From: Pseudomonadota bacterium
GTDB taxonomy: Bacteria > Pseudomonadota > Alphaproteobacteria > Rhizobiales > Beijerinckiaceae
Length of the DNA: 64,000 nucleotides
Direction: 5' to 3'
Assembly: GCA_023450615.1 (NCBI GenBank)
Contig: JAEXGT010000101.1
Location: forward strand, 79,595 to 143,594
Shown: positions 26,342 through 37,230 of the stretch, piece by piece
Numbering within the stretch: position 1 is the stretch's first letter
Layout of the letters: each line of letters opens with the position of its first letter
Position numbers and translations under genes: made by a program
The notes under the pieces: model-generated
Told to the model about the DNA's origin: nothing
Databases searched by the model: none
The model's input: the letters and a program-made list of their open reading frames with translations, nothing else

Positions 26342-27250
26342 ATGCTCGATACCTTGCGCGACATCACCATCGAACCGGCTGACATCATCCGGCCGGAGGA
26401 GCCTCATGCGGATTATGAGCGGGTGCGCCGGATCATTGCGTTCATTTCGGAACGCTGGCGCGAGCAGCCCTCATTGGAGGCGATTGCGGATCATGTGGGG
26501 CTCTCCACCACCCATGTGCACCATCTCTTCCGGCGCTGGTCGGGGCTCTCGCCCAAAGCCTTTCTCCAGGCCATCACCCTCGACAACGCCAAGGCGCTGC
26601 TCACCGATTCCGCCAGCGTGCTCGACGCCACCTACGAGCTCGGGCTTTCAGGCCCGGCGCGCCTGCACGACCTCTTCGTGACCCACGAGGCCATGACGCC
26701 CGGCGACTACAAGGCCGGTGGAGCGGGGCTCACCATGCGCTACGGTTTCCACCCCTCCCCCTTCGGTGAGGCGGTGCTGATCGCCACCGAGCGGGGCCTT
26801 GCGGGCCTCGGCTTCGTGGATGACAGGGACCGGCAGACGGCGCTGGCCGACATGACCCGGCGCTGGCCCAAGGCGCATTACGTGGAGGACGAGGCTGCCA
26901 CCGCGCCGCTGGCCCGGCGCATCTTCAACCCCTCGCAATGGCAGGCGGAGCAACCGCTTCGGGTCGTGCTCATCGGCACCGATTTCGAGGTGCGCGTCTG
27001 GCAGACCCTGCTGCGCATTCCGCGCGACAAGGCCACCACCTATTCCGATATCGCCCGCCATATCGGCAAGCCCGCCGCCTGCCGGGCCGTGGGCGCGGCG
27101 GTGGGCAAGAACCCGATCTCCTTCGTCGTCCCCTGCCACCGGGTGCTCGGACGCTCCGGCGCGCTCACCGGCTACCATTGGGGGCTGACGCGGAAACAGG
27201 CGATTTTGGGATGGGAAGCAGGGCGGGGTTTGGGCGAAGGCGAGGCTTAA
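26342..27250 (+). CDS. AraC-type HTH / O6-methylguanine-DNA methyltransferase (Ada-like, no Ada N-domain)
   Basis: A 302-residue two-part protein. Residues about 20-125 are an AraC-type DNA-binding domain (RRIIAFISERWREQPSLEAIADHVGLSTTHVHHLF). Residues about 135-297 are an O6-methylguanine methyltransferase with the acceptor cysteine in FVVPCHRVLG and the preceding GTDFEVRVWQTLLRIPRDKATTYS-type helix. E. coli Ada has in addition an N-terminal zinc domain whose cysteine senses methylphosphotriesters; it is absent here, so this protein cannot switch itself on in the same way. It repairs alkylated guanine and may control genes by another signal. ATG 26342 follows an AAGAGGAA site. Confidence 0.88.
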   Translation: MLDTLRDITIEPADIIRPEEPHADYERVRRIIAFISERWREQPSLEAIADHVGLSTTHVHHLFRRWSGLSPKAFLQAITLDNAKALLTDSASVLDATYELGLSGPARLHDLFVTHEAMTPGDYKAGGAGLTMRYGFHPSPFGEAVLIATERGLAGLGFVDDRDRQTALADMTRRWPKAHYVEDEAATAPLARRIFNPSQWQAEQPLRVVLIGTDFEVRVWQTLLRIPRDKATTYSDIARHIGKPAACRAVGAAVGKNPISFVVPCHRVLGRSGALTGYHWGLTRKQAILGWEAGRGLGEGEA

Positions 27251-27347
27251 TCCCAAAAAAGAAGACATTCCAGCACCTTAGCCCTATTGCAGGCATGCAA
27301 CAGGGGTAAACTCTCGTTTTCTGAAGCCAACTAGCCTTCAGGATCGT

Positions 27348-27379
27348 CTTGCAGCGCTCGAAACCCCTTCTTATATCAG
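27348..27379 (+). promoter_or_regulatory. RpoH (sigma-32) heat-shock promoter of dnaK
   Basis: CTTG (27348-27351) and CTTATATCAG (27370-27379) are separated by 18 bp. This fits the alphaproteobacterial heat-shock consensus CTTG-N17/18-CYTATNTNNG at every defined position. The start of dnaK is 114 bp downstream, leaving a leader of about 105 bases. Confidence 0.8.
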
Positions 27380-27493
27380 CGCCATCAGGGTCGCCTCGGT
27401 TCGATGCGGGCCTGTTCCAGTCAATCAACATGTAAGCCATGGGCCGGGCCGCTTCGGGGCTCGGCGGTCTGCTTGAAAGTGAGGGATCCCGCC

Positions 27494-29410
<1,917 letters not shown>

Positions 29411-29435
29411 AACGATGCGCATTCTCTGACGAATT

Positions 29436-29468
29436 CGGCACCCGGTTTCATGGCCGGGTGCCGTTTTC
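29436..29468 (+). terminator. Intrinsic terminator between dnaK and dnaJ
   Basis: A perfect 10-bp stem CGGCACCCGG / CCGGGTGCCG with an 8-base loop is followed by TTTT (29464-29467). It lies 25 bp after the dnaK stop and would lower dnaJ transcription relative to dnaK. Confidence 0.85.
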
Positions 29469-29586
29469 GTGAAACGGCTAGAAGCAACAATGACCGATCC
29501 ATCGACCACTCAACATGATGCATCCAAGCGCCAGGGTCCGATCGGCAGCATGACGGAGCGGTTGTTCGCTCCGAGGGGCGCCTGAC

Positions 29587-30723
29587 ATGTCCAAGCGCGA
29601 TTACTACGAGGTTCTCGGCGTCGCGAAGACCGCGACCGAGGCGGAGATGAAATCCGCCTTCCGCAAGCTCGCGATGCAATATCACCCGGACCGCAACCCG
29701 GGCGACCACGAGGCGGAAGTCAAGTTCAAGGAAATCAACGAGGCCTATCAGACCCTCTCCGACGGGCAGAAGCGCGCGGCCTACGACCGCTACGGCCATG
29801 CGGCCTTCGCCAATGGCGGCGGGGGCGGGCCGGGCTTCAACGGCGATTTCTCCGACTTCATGTCGGACATCTTCGAGAACTTCTTCGGCGATGCGGGCGG
29901 GCGCGGCAGGGGCCGCAGCTCCGGCCGCGAGCGCGGCGCGGACATGCGCTACAATCTCGAGATCACCCTGGACGAGGCCTTCCACGGCAAGACCGCCGAA
30001 CTGAAGATCCCCACCTCCATCACCTGCGAGGCCTGTTCCGGCTCCGGCGCGAAGCCGGGCTCGAAGCCGAAGACCTGCCCCACCTGCGCGGGCGCTGGCC
30101 GCGTGCGGGCGACGCAAGGCTTCTTCTCCATCGAGCGCACCTGCCCGAACTGCCATGGGCGCGGCGAGGTGATCGACGATCCGTGCGCCTCCTGCGGCGG
30201 CGCGGGCCGCGTGACGCGCGAGCGCACCCTCTCCGTCAACATTCCGGCGGGCGTCGAGGACGGCACGCGCATTCGCCTTGCGGGCGAGGGCGAGGCGGGC
30301 CTGCGCGGCGGGCCTGCGGGCGATCTCTACATCTTCCTGTCGCTGAAACCCCACCCGTTCTATCAGCGCGACGGGGCGGACCTGTTCTGCCGCGTGCCGA
30401 TCTCCATGGTGACGGCGGCCATCGGCGGCGAGCTCAACGTGCCGACCTTAGGCGGCTCCGAGGCGCTCGTGAAGGTTCCGGAAGGCACCCAGACCGGCAA
30501 GCAGTTCCGCCTGCGCGGCAAGGGCATGCCGGTGCTGCGTTCCCGCGACATGGGCGATCTTTATATACAGGTTGTTGTGGAAACCCCGCAGAAGCTCACC
30601 AAGCGCCAGCGCGAGCTGCTGGAAGAGTTCGACAAGGAGTGCTCCAAGGAGAACCATCCTGAAAGCTCGGGCTTTTTCTCGCGTTTCCGGGAATTTCTCG
30701 ATGGATTGGGCGGATCAAGTTAA
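29587..30723 (+). CDS. dnaJ: Chaperone DnaJ (Hsp40)
   Basis: This 378-residue co-chaperone has all DnaJ parts: a J domain with the HPD motif ([15 protein letters not shown]), a Gly-rich linker ([13 protein letters not shown]), four CxxCxGxG-type zinc repeats ([32 protein letters not shown]), and the C-terminal substrate domain. It stimulates the ATPase of DnaK and delivers clients. It starts 176 bp after dnaK, with the dnaK terminator between; no RpoH-type promoter was found in the gap, so read-through or a weak unrecognised promoter must serve it. Confidence 0.98.
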   Translation: MSKRDYYEVLGVAKTATEAEMKSAFRKLAMQYHPDRNPGDHEAEVKFKEINEAYQTLSDGQKRAAYDRYGHAAFANGGGGGPGFNGDFSDFMSDIFENFFGDAGGRGRGRSSGRERGADMRYNLEITLDEAFHGKTAELKIPTSITCEACSGSGAKPGSKPKTCPTCAGAGRVRATQGFFSIERTCPNCHGRGEVIDDPCASCGGAGRVTRERTLSVNIPAGVEDGTRIRLAGEGEAGLRGGPAGDLYIFLSLKPHPFYQRDGADLFCRVPISMVTAAIGGELNVPTLGGSEALVKVPEGTQTGKQFRLRGKGMPVLRSRDMGDLYIQVVVETPQKLTKRQRELLEEFDKECSKENHPESSGFFSRFREFLDGLGGSS

Positions 30724-30789
30724 CTTGACGGTCGTTTCCTTTGAGTTCTAAACAACCCGTGTGATCTGCCCGCTTGAGGGGTCTGCCCA

Positions 30790-31413
30790 GTGCATCAGTC
30801 GTTCCAACGGCCCACGGCCCGGAAACTTCCCTTCAAGAAGGACCGCTTTCAGGACGAGGCCCGTTTCCTCCGCTCCTGGCTGGAGCGTCCTTTGGCCATC
30901 GGCGCGATCACCCCTTCCGGCAAGCCCCTGGCGCGGACCATGGCGTCCTATGTCGATCCCCGCATTCCGGGACCCATCGTCGAGCTGGGCCCCGGCACCG
31001 GCCCGGTGACCGACGCGCTGATCCGGCGCGGCATCGAGCAGGAGCGGCTGATCCTCGTGGAGTTCAATCCCGAATTCTGCCAGCTCCTGAAGCGCCGCTT
31101 CCCGAAGGCGACGATCATCCAGGGCGATGCCTACGATCTCCAGGAAACCCTGTCCGGCATCCTGAAGGAGCCCGCGGCCGCCACCGTGTCGAGCCTGCCG
31201 CTCTTTACCAAGCCCATGGATCAGCGCCTGGACCTGCTCGAAGCCGCGCAGGAGCTGATGCATCCGGACGCGCCCTTCATTCAATTCACCTATGCGGTCG
31301 TGCCGCCGATCCCGGCGCGCTCGAAAGACCACAAGGCCAGAGCGTCCAACCGCATCTGGCGCAACCTCCCTCCCGCCCGCGTCTGGGTCTACAACAAGGT
31401 CAAGAATTCATGA
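30790..31413 (+). CDS. Class I SAM-dependent methyltransferase, PmtA-like
   Basis: A 207-residue methyltransferase with the SAM motif [19 protein letters not shown] (residues about 63-81) and [17 protein letters not shown]. It resembles the rhizobial PmtA phosphatidylethanolamine N-methyltransferases (SLPLFTKP and [14 protein letters not shown] are in the expected places), but the related rRNA-adenine-dimethylase-like proteins share this start, so the substrate is not proved. If PmtA, it helps make phosphatidylcholine. The GTG start lies 67 bp after dnaJ and its stop overlaps the pyrF ATG (ATGA), which indicates cotranslation with pyrF. The lipid role would sit with olsB. Confidence 0.75.
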   Translation: MHQSFQRPTARKLPFKKDRFQDEARFLRSWLERPLAIGAITPSGKPLARTMASYVDPRIPGPIVELGPGTGPVTDALIRRGIEQERLILVEFNPEFCQLLKRRFPKATIIQGDAYDLQETLSGILKEPAAATVSSLPLFTKPMDQRLDLLEAAQELMHPDAPFIQFTYAVVPPIPARSKDHKARASNRIWRNLPPARVWVYNKVKNS

Positions 31414-32144
31414 GCACCGGTTCGTCTCCTTCCGCGAAGCCCGTTTCAGGGGGAGACATCCGCGACAGGCTCATCATCGGCCTCGATGTGCCAAGCGTCG
31501 AGGAGGCCCGCTCCATCGTCACGCGCATCGGCGATGCGGGCACCTTCTACAAGATCGGCTATCAGCTGGGTTACGCGGGCGGCTTCGAGTTCGCGCGCGA
31601 GCTGATCGACCAGGGCAAGAAGGTCTTTCTCGACCTCAAGCTGCACGACATCGGCAACACGGTGGAAGCAGGCGTACGTTCGATTGCGAACATGGGCATG
31701 ACGTTCCTCACCGTTCACGCCTATCCGCAGACCATGCGCGCCGCCGTTGCGGGGAAAGCCGGATCGGATCTCAAGATTCTCGCCGTCACCGTGCTCACCT
31801 CCTACGACGACAACGATCTCGTGGAGGCGGGCTATGCGCCCGTCGCGGCGGCGGAACTCGTCGCCAAGCGCGCGGAACAGGCGCGCGACATCGGCATCGA
31901 CGGCATCGTCTGCGCGGCGACGGAAGCGCAAGCCGTGCGCGGCATCCTGGGCCGCAACCGCCTCATCGTGACGCCGGGCATTCGCCCTGCGGGCGCGGAT
32001 GCGGGCGACCAGAAGCGCGTCGTCACGCCCGCCGAGGGCATCCGGCTCGGCGCCAACCATCTCGTGGTCGGCAGGCCCATCGTGAAGGCCGCCGATCCGC
32101 GCGCCGTTGCGCAGGCCATTGTCAGCGAGATCGCTGCGGCGTAA
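31410..32144 (+). CDS. pyrF: Orotidine 5'-phosphate decarboxylase
   Basis: The 244-residue enzyme catalyses the last step of UMP synthesis, OMP to UMP. It begins at ATG 31410, overlapping the methyltransferase stop, and has the conserved strand [10 protein letters not shown], the catalytic Lys/Asp array [14 protein letters not shown] (near residues 70-83), [17 protein letters not shown], and the phosphate loop [12 protein letters not shown]. The frame stays open upstream through the methyltransferase gene; that stretch is a shadow. Coupling to the methyltransferase is the main point of interest. Confidence 0.96.
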   Translation: MSTGSSPSAKPVSGGDIRDRLIIGLDVPSVEEARSIVTRIGDAGTFYKIGYQLGYAGGFEFARELIDQGKKVFLDLKLHDIGNTVEAGVRSIANMGMTFLTVHAYPQTMRAAVAGKAGSDLKILAVTVLTSYDDNDLVEAGYAPVAAAELVAKRAEQARDIGIDGIVCAATEAQAVRGILGRNRLIVTPGIRPAGADAGDQKRVVTPAEGIRLGANHLVVGRPIVKAADPRAVAQAIVSEIAAA

Positions 32145-32244
32145 ACATCTCCCTCGAAACGAAATAAAGTACGGTTCAGCCTCTCCCGCCCGGGGGAGGC
32201 GACACGCGTGACAAACCGATACGCCAGTCTTCGAGGAGCCCTTG

Positions 32245-33042
32245 ATGCGCTACACCCGATTGCTTCTGTTATGCGGCTTCCTGCTGGCCGGTGGACAGGC
32301 TTTGGCCGATACCTGCACGATCGTCACCGACTTCGACACGGGCCGCGTCCTGAAACGCGAGGGTGATTGCGAGCGACGCAGCAGTCCCGCCTCTACCTTC
32401 AAGGTTCCGTTGAGCCTCATGGGTTACGATGCAGGCGTCTTCACCGGCGAGGACGCGCCTGCCTGGCCCTACAAGCCCGAATACAAGTCCTGGAACGAAG
32501 GCTGGCGGAAGACGACGACACCGCGCTCCTGGTTGAAGGATTCCGTGCTCTGGTACTCGCACGTCCTGGTCGGTGAACTGGGCCAGAAGCGCTTCGCGGG
32601 CTATGTCAGCGCCTTCGATTACGGCAACCGCGACGTCAGCGGCGACAAGGGCAAGAACAACGGCCTCACCCGTTCATGGCTGAGCGCCTCGTCGCTGCAG
32701 ATTTCTCCCGTCGAACAGATCGACTTTCTGCGCAGGCTCCTCAAGCGCGAGTTGCCTGTTTCGACGAAGGCCTACGACATGACGCTCGCGATCATGCCGA
32801 TGTTTCTTCTCCCCGACGGCTGGACCGTCTACGGCAAGACCGGCACCGGCTTCCGGCCGCTGCAGAACGGTTCATACGACCGCAACCGGCAATTCGGCTG
32901 GTTCGTAGGCTGGGCGCGGAAAGGTGAACGGACGGTTCTGTTCGCCCGCCTGATCCGCGACGAGCGGAAGGAAAGCGGCATCGCGAGCTTCCGCGCGCGC
33001 GACAGCCTTCTCGCCGATCTTCCCGCCCTGCTGAAACCGTGA
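32245..33042 (+). CDS. OXA-like class D beta-lactamase
   Basis: A 265-residue secreted serine beta-lactamase. Residues 1-22 form a signal peptide (LLLLCGFLLAGGQALAD). The class D signature motifs are in order: catalytic STFK (near residue 50), FDYGN (Y-G-N) near residue 128, and YGKTG near residue 195, with the WSLQISPVEQ-type helix as SSLQISPVEQIDFL between. ATG 32245 was chosen; a TTG directly before is in frame. It hydrolyses beta-lactams in the periplasm. No regulator or mobile element is beside it, and codon use looks like its neighbours, so it seems resident in the chromosome rather than recently acquired. Its spectrum cannot be read from sequence. Confidence 0.9.
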   Translation: MRYTRLLLLCGFLLAGGQALADTCTIVTDFDTGRVLKREGDCERRSSPASTFKVPLSLMGYDAGVFTGEDAPAWPYKPEYKSWNEGWRKTTTPRSWLKDSVLWYSHVLVGELGQKRFAGYVSAFDYGNRDVSGDKGKNNGLTRSWLSASSLQISPVEQIDFLRRLLKRELPVSTKAYDMTLAIMPMFLLPDGWTVYGKTGTGFRPLQNGSYDRNRQFGWFVGWARKGERTVLFARLIRDERKESGIASFRARDSLLADLPALLKP

Positions 33043-33123
33043 TCCGTATCGGCAAGGCCGCCTGCCCTTGACGGCGCGGCTCCTCTGGCGTTGGCTGCAC
33101 ACCCCATCAAAGAGGAGTTCTCC

Positions 33124-33411
33124 ATGCCCAAAGGCTATGTCATCGCCCGCGTCACCGTCACGAACCCGGAAGCCTATGCGGAATACGCCAAGGGCGCGAC
33201 GGCGGCGATCCAGCAATATGGCGGACGTCCGCTGGTGCGCGGCGGCGCCTATGAGGCATTGGAAGGCGAGGCACGGCCCCGCAACGTGGTGATCGAGTTC
33301 GATTCCGTCGAGCAGGCACGCACCTATTACAACTCTCCCGAATACCAGGCCGCCAAGGCCAAGCGCGACGGCGCCTGCGTGGCGGAGTTCGTTCTCGTGG
33401 AAGGGGCCTGA
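33124..33411 (+). CDS. DUF1330 family protein 1
   Basis: A 95-residue ferredoxin-like alpha/beta-barrel protein of the DUF1330 family. It starts PKGYVIARVTVTNPEAYAEYAKGA and carries the characteristic VVIEFDSVEQARTYYNSPEYQAAK near the C-terminus. The AGAGGAG site before ATG 33124 decides the start against an in-frame ATG 33 bp upstream. It is followed after 3 bp by a paralogue. Function is unknown; the fold is used by small oxygenases and dimeric binding proteins. Confidence 0.85.
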   Translation: MPKGYVIARVTVTNPEAYAEYAKGATAAIQQYGGRPLVRGGAYEALEGEARPRNVVIEFDSVEQARTYYNSPEYQAAKAKRDGACVAEFVLVEGA

Positions 33412-33414
33412 GCC

Positions 33415-33720
33415 ATGGCGAAGGCTTATTGGATCGGACGGGTCGATGTCTCGAACCCGGACGCCTACCAGAATTACGTGAAGGCCAATGCAGCGGCCTT
33501 CGCCAAGTTCGGCGCGAAATTCCTGGTGCGCGGCGGGCAATATCGCGTGGCGGAAGGCGAGGCACGCGCCCGCAACGTGGTGATCGAGTTTCCTTCCTAC
33601 GAAGCGGCTGCGGCCTGCTGGGACTCGCCCGAATATCAGGCGGCGAAAGCCGAGCGCGACGGCCATGCGGTGGCCGATATCATCATCATCGAAGGCTATG
33701 AGGGCCCGCAGCCGGGTTAA
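33415..33720 (+). CDS. DUF1330 family protein 2
   Basis: This 101-residue paralogue of the preceding gene begins AKAYWIGRVDVSNPDAYQNYVKANA and shares VVIEFPSYEAAAACWDSPEYQAAKAERDGHAV. The two are tandem, 3 bp apart, so they probably arose by duplication and may form a heterodimer. A gene-free stretch with a composite repeat follows. Confidence 0.85.
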   Translation: MAKAYWIGRVDVSNPDAYQNYVKANAAAFAKFGAKFLVRGGQYRVAEGEARARNVVIEFPSYEAAAACWDSPEYQAAKAERDGHAVADIIIIEGYEGPQPG

Positions 33721-34094
33721 CGTTCCACGTCGCCACCGGCCTTGTGCCGGTGATCGATCCAGAAAGCACGACGTCCCTACCGTGTCATGGCCGGGCTGGT
33801 CCCGGCCATTCACGTTTTCCCATCCTCTGTCCTCATCCTGAGGAGCAGCGCAGCGACCTCCTCAGAATGAGGACGGAGGGTGTGGGAGGCCGGGGATGAC
33901 GAGGGAGTTGGTTCAACCGCTCACCCCACCCCTGCCCTCCCCGCAAGAGAGAGGGAACATGCGCCATGGTCTTTTCGGGGAGCACCCGAGGTGGGGGCCA
34001 AGGGAATGATACACGAGAGCAACGGGCATCGCTGCTTCTCAGTGACCCTCTCACCCGCTATATGCGTTGCGCAGACATTCAGGAGACCTCAAGC
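33721..34094. other. Repeat-bearing interval before dapB
   Basis: About 370 bp with no supported gene. It holds a composite palindromic repeat and a CT-rich motif near 33926-33957. The dapB ribosome site AGGAGA is at 34081-34086. A frame in phase with dapB is open here but not family-like. Confidence 0.6.
33787..33872. repeat. Composite palindromic repeat, copy C (shortened)
   Basis: A perfect hairpin ATGGCCGGG-CTGGT-CCCGGCCAT (33787-33809) is followed after 21 bp by CCTCATCCTGAGGAG / CTCCTCAGAATGAGG arms (33831-33872) that are only 12 bp apart. The inner GTCTCGAAGGAGG arms present in copies A and B have been lost here. Confidence 0.8.
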
Positions 34095-34910
34095 ATGAGC
34101 GAGATGCGACTCGTCGTGGTAGGCGCCGCCGGACGCATGGGGCGCATGCTTATCAAGGCCGTGGCGGAAAGCGGCGGCTGCCGTCTGGTGGGCGCCATCG
34201 AGCGTGAGGGCTCTGCCGTGCTCGGGCAGGATGCGGGCTCACTTGCCGGGCTTCCCCCGCTCGGCGTGTCGGTGACGGACGACCCGCTTCCCATCTTTGC
34301 CAAGGCGGACGGCGTTCTCGACTTCACCTCCCCCGCCGCTACGGTGTCCTTCGCGGCGCTCGCCGCCCAGGCCCGGATCGTGCACGTGATCGGCACGACC
34401 GGTTTGGCAGAAGAGGATTTCACCAAGCTCGAAGCGGCGGCGCGCCATGCCCGCATCGTTCAGTCCGGCAACATGTCGCTCGGTGTGAACCTGCTCGCAG
34501 GGCTGGTCCGCAAGGTGGCCGCGACGCTCGGTGAGGATTTCGACATCGAGATCCTTGAGATGCACCACCGCATGAAGGTGGACGCGCCCTCAGGCACCGC
34601 CCTGCTGCTGGGCGAAGCGGCTGCCGAAGGCCGCGAGATTTCCCTGAAAGATCGCTCGGTGCGCAGCCGCGACGGACATACCGGCGCGCGCATTCCCGGC
34701 GATATCGGCTTTGCGACCCTGCGCGGCGGTTCGGTGGTCGGCGACCATTCGGTGATCTTCGCGGGCCAAGGCGAACGCCTCGAACTGGGGCATCGCGCCG
34801 AGGATCGCGGAATCTTCGCGCGCGGCGCGGTGCGGGCCGCGCTCTGGGGCTTCGACAAGAAGCCCGGCTTTTACACCATGGCCGACGTGCTCGGCCTCAA
34901 AGACCTCTAA
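34095..34910 (+). CDS. dapB: 4-hydroxy-tetrahydrodipicolinate reductase
   Basis: The 271-residue enzyme reduces hydroxy-tetrahydrodipicolinate in the diaminopimelate and lysine pathway. The nucleotide motif [17 protein letters not shown] is at residues about 6-22, the signature [19 protein letters not shown] lies near residue 155, and [17 protein letters not shown] follows. ATG 34095 has an AGGAGA site 8 bp upstream; the longer frame above it is not conserved. gpmA follows 36 bp later in the same direction. Confidence 0.97.
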   Translation: MSEMRLVVVGAAGRMGRMLIKAVAESGGCRLVGAIEREGSAVLGQDAGSLAGLPPLGVSVTDDPLPIFAKADGVLDFTSPAATVSFAALAAQARIVHVIGTTGLAEEDFTKLEAAARHARIVQSGNMSLGVNLLAGLVRKVAATLGEDFDIEILEMHHRMKVDAPSGTALLLGEAAAEGREISLKDRSVRSRDGHTGARIPGDIGFATLRGGSVVGDHSVIFAGQGERLELGHRAEDRGIFARGAVRAALWGFDKKPGFYTMADVLGLKDL

Positions 34911-34946
34911 GACACTTCAACGAAGAATAACGGAGACGCTAAAGAC

Positions 34947-35567
34947 ATGGATCGCCTTCTTGTGCTTGCCCGCCACGGCCAGAGCGAGTGGAACCTGAAA
35001 AACCTGTTCACCGGCTGGAAGGATCCCGGCCTCACCGATCTCGGCATCGAGGAGGCGCGTGCCGCTGGCCGCCGCCTGAAGGAGATGGGCGTGCAGTTCG
35101 ACGTGGCATACACCTCGGACCTCTCCCGCGCCCAGCGCACCTGCAAGCTGATCCTGGAAGAGATCGGCCAGCCCGACCTGAGAACCATCGCCGATCAGGC
35201 CCTCAACGAGCGCGATTACGGCGATCTCTCCGGCCTCAACAAGGACGATGCCCGCGCCCGCTGGGGCGAGGAGCAGGTGCATCTCTGGCGCCGCTCCTAC
35301 GACGTGCCGCCTCCCGGCGGCGAGAGCCTGAAGGACACCGTGGCCCGCGTGCTGCCCTACTATATCCGCGAGATCCTTCCCCGCGTCATGCGCGGCGAGC
35401 GCGTGCTTGTGGCCGCTCACGGCAATTCGCTGCGCGCCCTCGTGATGGTGCTCGACGGCCTGACCTCGGAGACGATCCCCGGCCTCGAACTCGCGACCGG
35501 CATTCCGCTGGTCTACAAGCTGAATGACGATACGACCGTTGCCAGCAAGAAGGTGCTGGAAGGCTAA
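34947..35567 (+). CDS. gpmA: 2,3-bisphosphoglycerate-dependent phosphoglycerate mutase
   Basis: A 206-residue glycolytic enzyme that interconverts 3- and 2-phosphoglycerate. The phosphohistidine motif reads [13 protein letters not shown] (residues about 4-16), and [15 protein letters not shown] and the second histidine in [14 protein letters not shown] are in place. The chain is shorter than the 250-residue E. coli form, which is normal for alphaproteobacterial members. A strong hairpin follows after 15 bp. Confidence 0.95.
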   Translation: MDRLLVLARHGQSEWNLKNLFTGWKDPGLTDLGIEEARAAGRRLKEMGVQFDVAYTSDLSRAQRTCKLILEEIGQPDLRTIADQALNERDYGDLSGLNKDDARARWGEEQVHLWRRSYDVPPPGGESLKDTVARVLPYYIREILPRVMRGERVLVAAHGNSLRALVMVLDGLTSETIPGLELATGIPLVYKLNDDTTVASKKVLEG

Positions 35568-35582
35568 CCTCTGACAACGCGC

Positions 35583-35611
35583 GTCATCCCCGGCACAAGC
35601 CCGGGGATGAC
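35583..35611. repeat. Hairpin repeat after gpmA
   Basis: A perfect 11-bp stem GTCATCCCCGG / CCGGGGATGAC with a 7-base loop. There is no T-run, so it is unlikely to be a strong intrinsic terminator. Its sequence belongs to the dispersed intergenic hairpins of this order; partial relatives occur at 24008-24027 and 33736-33753. Confidence 0.6.
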
Positions 35612-35641
35612 GAAAGAGGCTGTATCCGTCAAAGTCATGTG

Positions 35642-36262
35642 ATGAATGCCATCACCCTCGCACCCGGCCTCGTCTATTACCCGGATTACCTGGACCGCTC
35701 CGCGCAAACGCAGCTTCTGCAGTCCCTGCGCGACATCACGAAGGCAGCTCCGCTCTTCACGCCGCGCATGCCGCGGACCGGGAAGCCGTTTTCCGTGCGG
35801 ATGACGAATTGCGGAAGTCTCGGCTGGGTCTCCGATATCGACGGCTACCGTTACCAGCCCACCCATCCCGAGACGGGCGAGCCCTGGCCCGCCATGCCCG
35901 CCCATGTGCTCCAGGCCTGGGAGGCGATGAGCTTCTATCCGCATCCGCCCGATGCCTGCCTGATCAATTTCTACGAGCCGCAGGCGCGGATGGGCCTGCA
36001 TCAGGACAAGGACGAGGAAGAGTTCGACGCGCCCGTCGTCTCGCTCTCGCTCGGCGACACGGCCCTGTTCCGCTATGGCGGCCTGGAGCGGAAAGACCCG
36101 ACCCGCTCGATCCGCCTCAAATCCGGCGACGCCATCGTGTTCGGCGGCCCGGCCCGCCTGATCCATCACGGCATCGACCGCCTCATTCCCGGCAGCTCGG
36201 ACCTGCTGCCGCAGGGGGGACGCCTCAATCTCACCTTGCGCAAGGTGAAGAAGCCGCTTTAG
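35642..36262 (+). CDS. alkB: Alpha-ketoglutarate-dependent dioxygenase AlkB
   Basis: The 206-residue protein repairs 1-methyladenine and 3-methylcytosine by oxidative demethylation. The iron ligands are in LHQDKDEEEFDAPVVSLSLGD (HxD) and the later RLIHHGIDRL histidine, and the 2-oxoglutarate-binding arginine is in RLNLTLRKV. The NFYEPQARMG segment that precedes HxD is also present. ATG 35642 or GTG 35639 could be the start. It is a second alkylation-repair enzyme in this window besides the Ada-type gene, but the two are 9 kb apart and not in one operon. Confidence 0.92.
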   Translation: MNAITLAPGLVYYPDYLDRSAQTQLLQSLRDITKAAPLFTPRMPRTGKPFSVRMTNCGSLGWVSDIDGYRYQPTHPETGEPWPAMPAHVLQAWEAMSFYPHPPDACLINFYEPQARMGLHQDKDEEEFDAPVVSLSLGDTALFRYGGLERKDPTRSIRLKSGDAIVFGGPARLIHHGIDRLIPGSSDLLPQGGRLNLTLRKVKKPL

Positions 36263-36294
36263 CCTCAAGCATCCAAACGATCGAAGGAGCCTCC

Positions 36295-37230
36295 ATGAAA
36301 GCTCTTGCCGCAGCAGCCTTCAGCCTCATCCTGTCAGCCCAGGCGGCTTTTGCCGCCGAGCCCGTCTTTCCGCCTGCCTCGCGCATCGGCCTGGTGCCTC
36401 CCCAGGATATGGCCCTGTCCAAGCGCATCAGCGGCTTCGAGAACGAGGAGCGCGCGGCTGTGATCACCTTCGCGGAAATGCCGGCCGAGGCCTATGCCCA
36501 GCTCGCCACGAGCCTCACCAAGGACGTTCTCCGGAAGCAGGGGCTGGAGCTCAAGTCGCGGGAGAATGTGAAGCTCGGCTCCAGGAGCGGGGTTCTCGTC
36601 AGCGGCACGATGACGAGGGAGCTGGGGCGCAAATGGCTCCTTCTGGTCAAGGACGAGGCGATGACCGGCCTCGTGGTGGCGCAGGTGCGCGGCGGCCAGG
36701 ACGGCTACAGCGACGCGCAGATCCGCGATGCCCTGAAGAGCGTGGCCGTGCGCAGCAACGTCTCTCTCGAGGAGCAGCTTGCCGCCCTGCCCTTCCAGGT
36801 CGGCGAAAAGGCCGGGTTCAGGCCGGTCCGCGTGATGGCGGGCAATTCCGTGCTGTTCACCGATGGGCCGAAGGATACGATCAAGGCGGTGGAGCAGCCG
36901 ATGATGATCCTGGCGGCTTCCCTTCAGCCCCCGCCGCCTCCGGGAGAGCGGCGCAAGCAATTCGCGCAGGCGGCCCTCTACGCCAATCAGGTGCTCAAGA
37001 ACATCCGGATCGAGCGCTCCGAGGCCTTTCGCCTGAAAGGCCAGGACTGGCACGAGATCGTGGCCAGGGCCGTCGAGGCGGAATCGGGCCAGCCCATCGT
37101 GGTGATGCAGTCCATCCGCTTCGATGGAGACCGCTATGTGCGGATCGTCGGGCTCACGCGCGAGGAACAGCGGGATCAGAATCTCCCGCGCTTCCGCGCC
37201 ATCGCCGACGGCATCGAGACCGGGTTCTGA
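36295..37230 (+). CDS. Exported hypothetical protein
   Basis: A 311-residue protein with a clear signal peptide (residues 1-20, ALAAAAFSLILSAQAAFA, cleavage before AEP). The mature part begins FPPASRIGLVPPQDM and contains VITFAEMPAEAYAQLATSLTKDVL; no catalytic motif is evident. Proteins of this type seem to be conserved in the order as hypothetical exported proteins. A GAAGGAG site precedes ATG 36295, 32 bp after alkB. The frame is open further upstream through alkB but that is a shadow. Location is probably periplasmic; function is unknown. Confidence 0.8.
   Translation: MKALAAAAFSLILSAQAAFAAEPVFPPASRIGLVPPQDMALSKRISGFENEERAAVITFAEMPAEAYAQLATSLTKDVLRKQGLELKSRENVKLGSRSGVLVSGTMTRELGRKWLLLVKDEAMTGLVVAQVRGGQDGYSDAQIRDALKSVAVRSNVSLEEQLAALPFQVGEKAGFRPVRVMAGNSVLFTDGPKDTIKAVEQPMMILAASLQPPPPPGERRKQFAQAALYANQVLKNIRIERSEAFRLKGQDWHEIVARAVEAESGQPIVVMQSIRFDGDRYVRIVGLTREEQRDQNLPRFRAIADGIETGF

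Noticed and set aside
35583..35611. Hairpin after gpmA as an intrinsic terminator
   Set aside because: The stem is strong but no T-run follows on either strand; sequence fits the dispersed hairpin repeats better.
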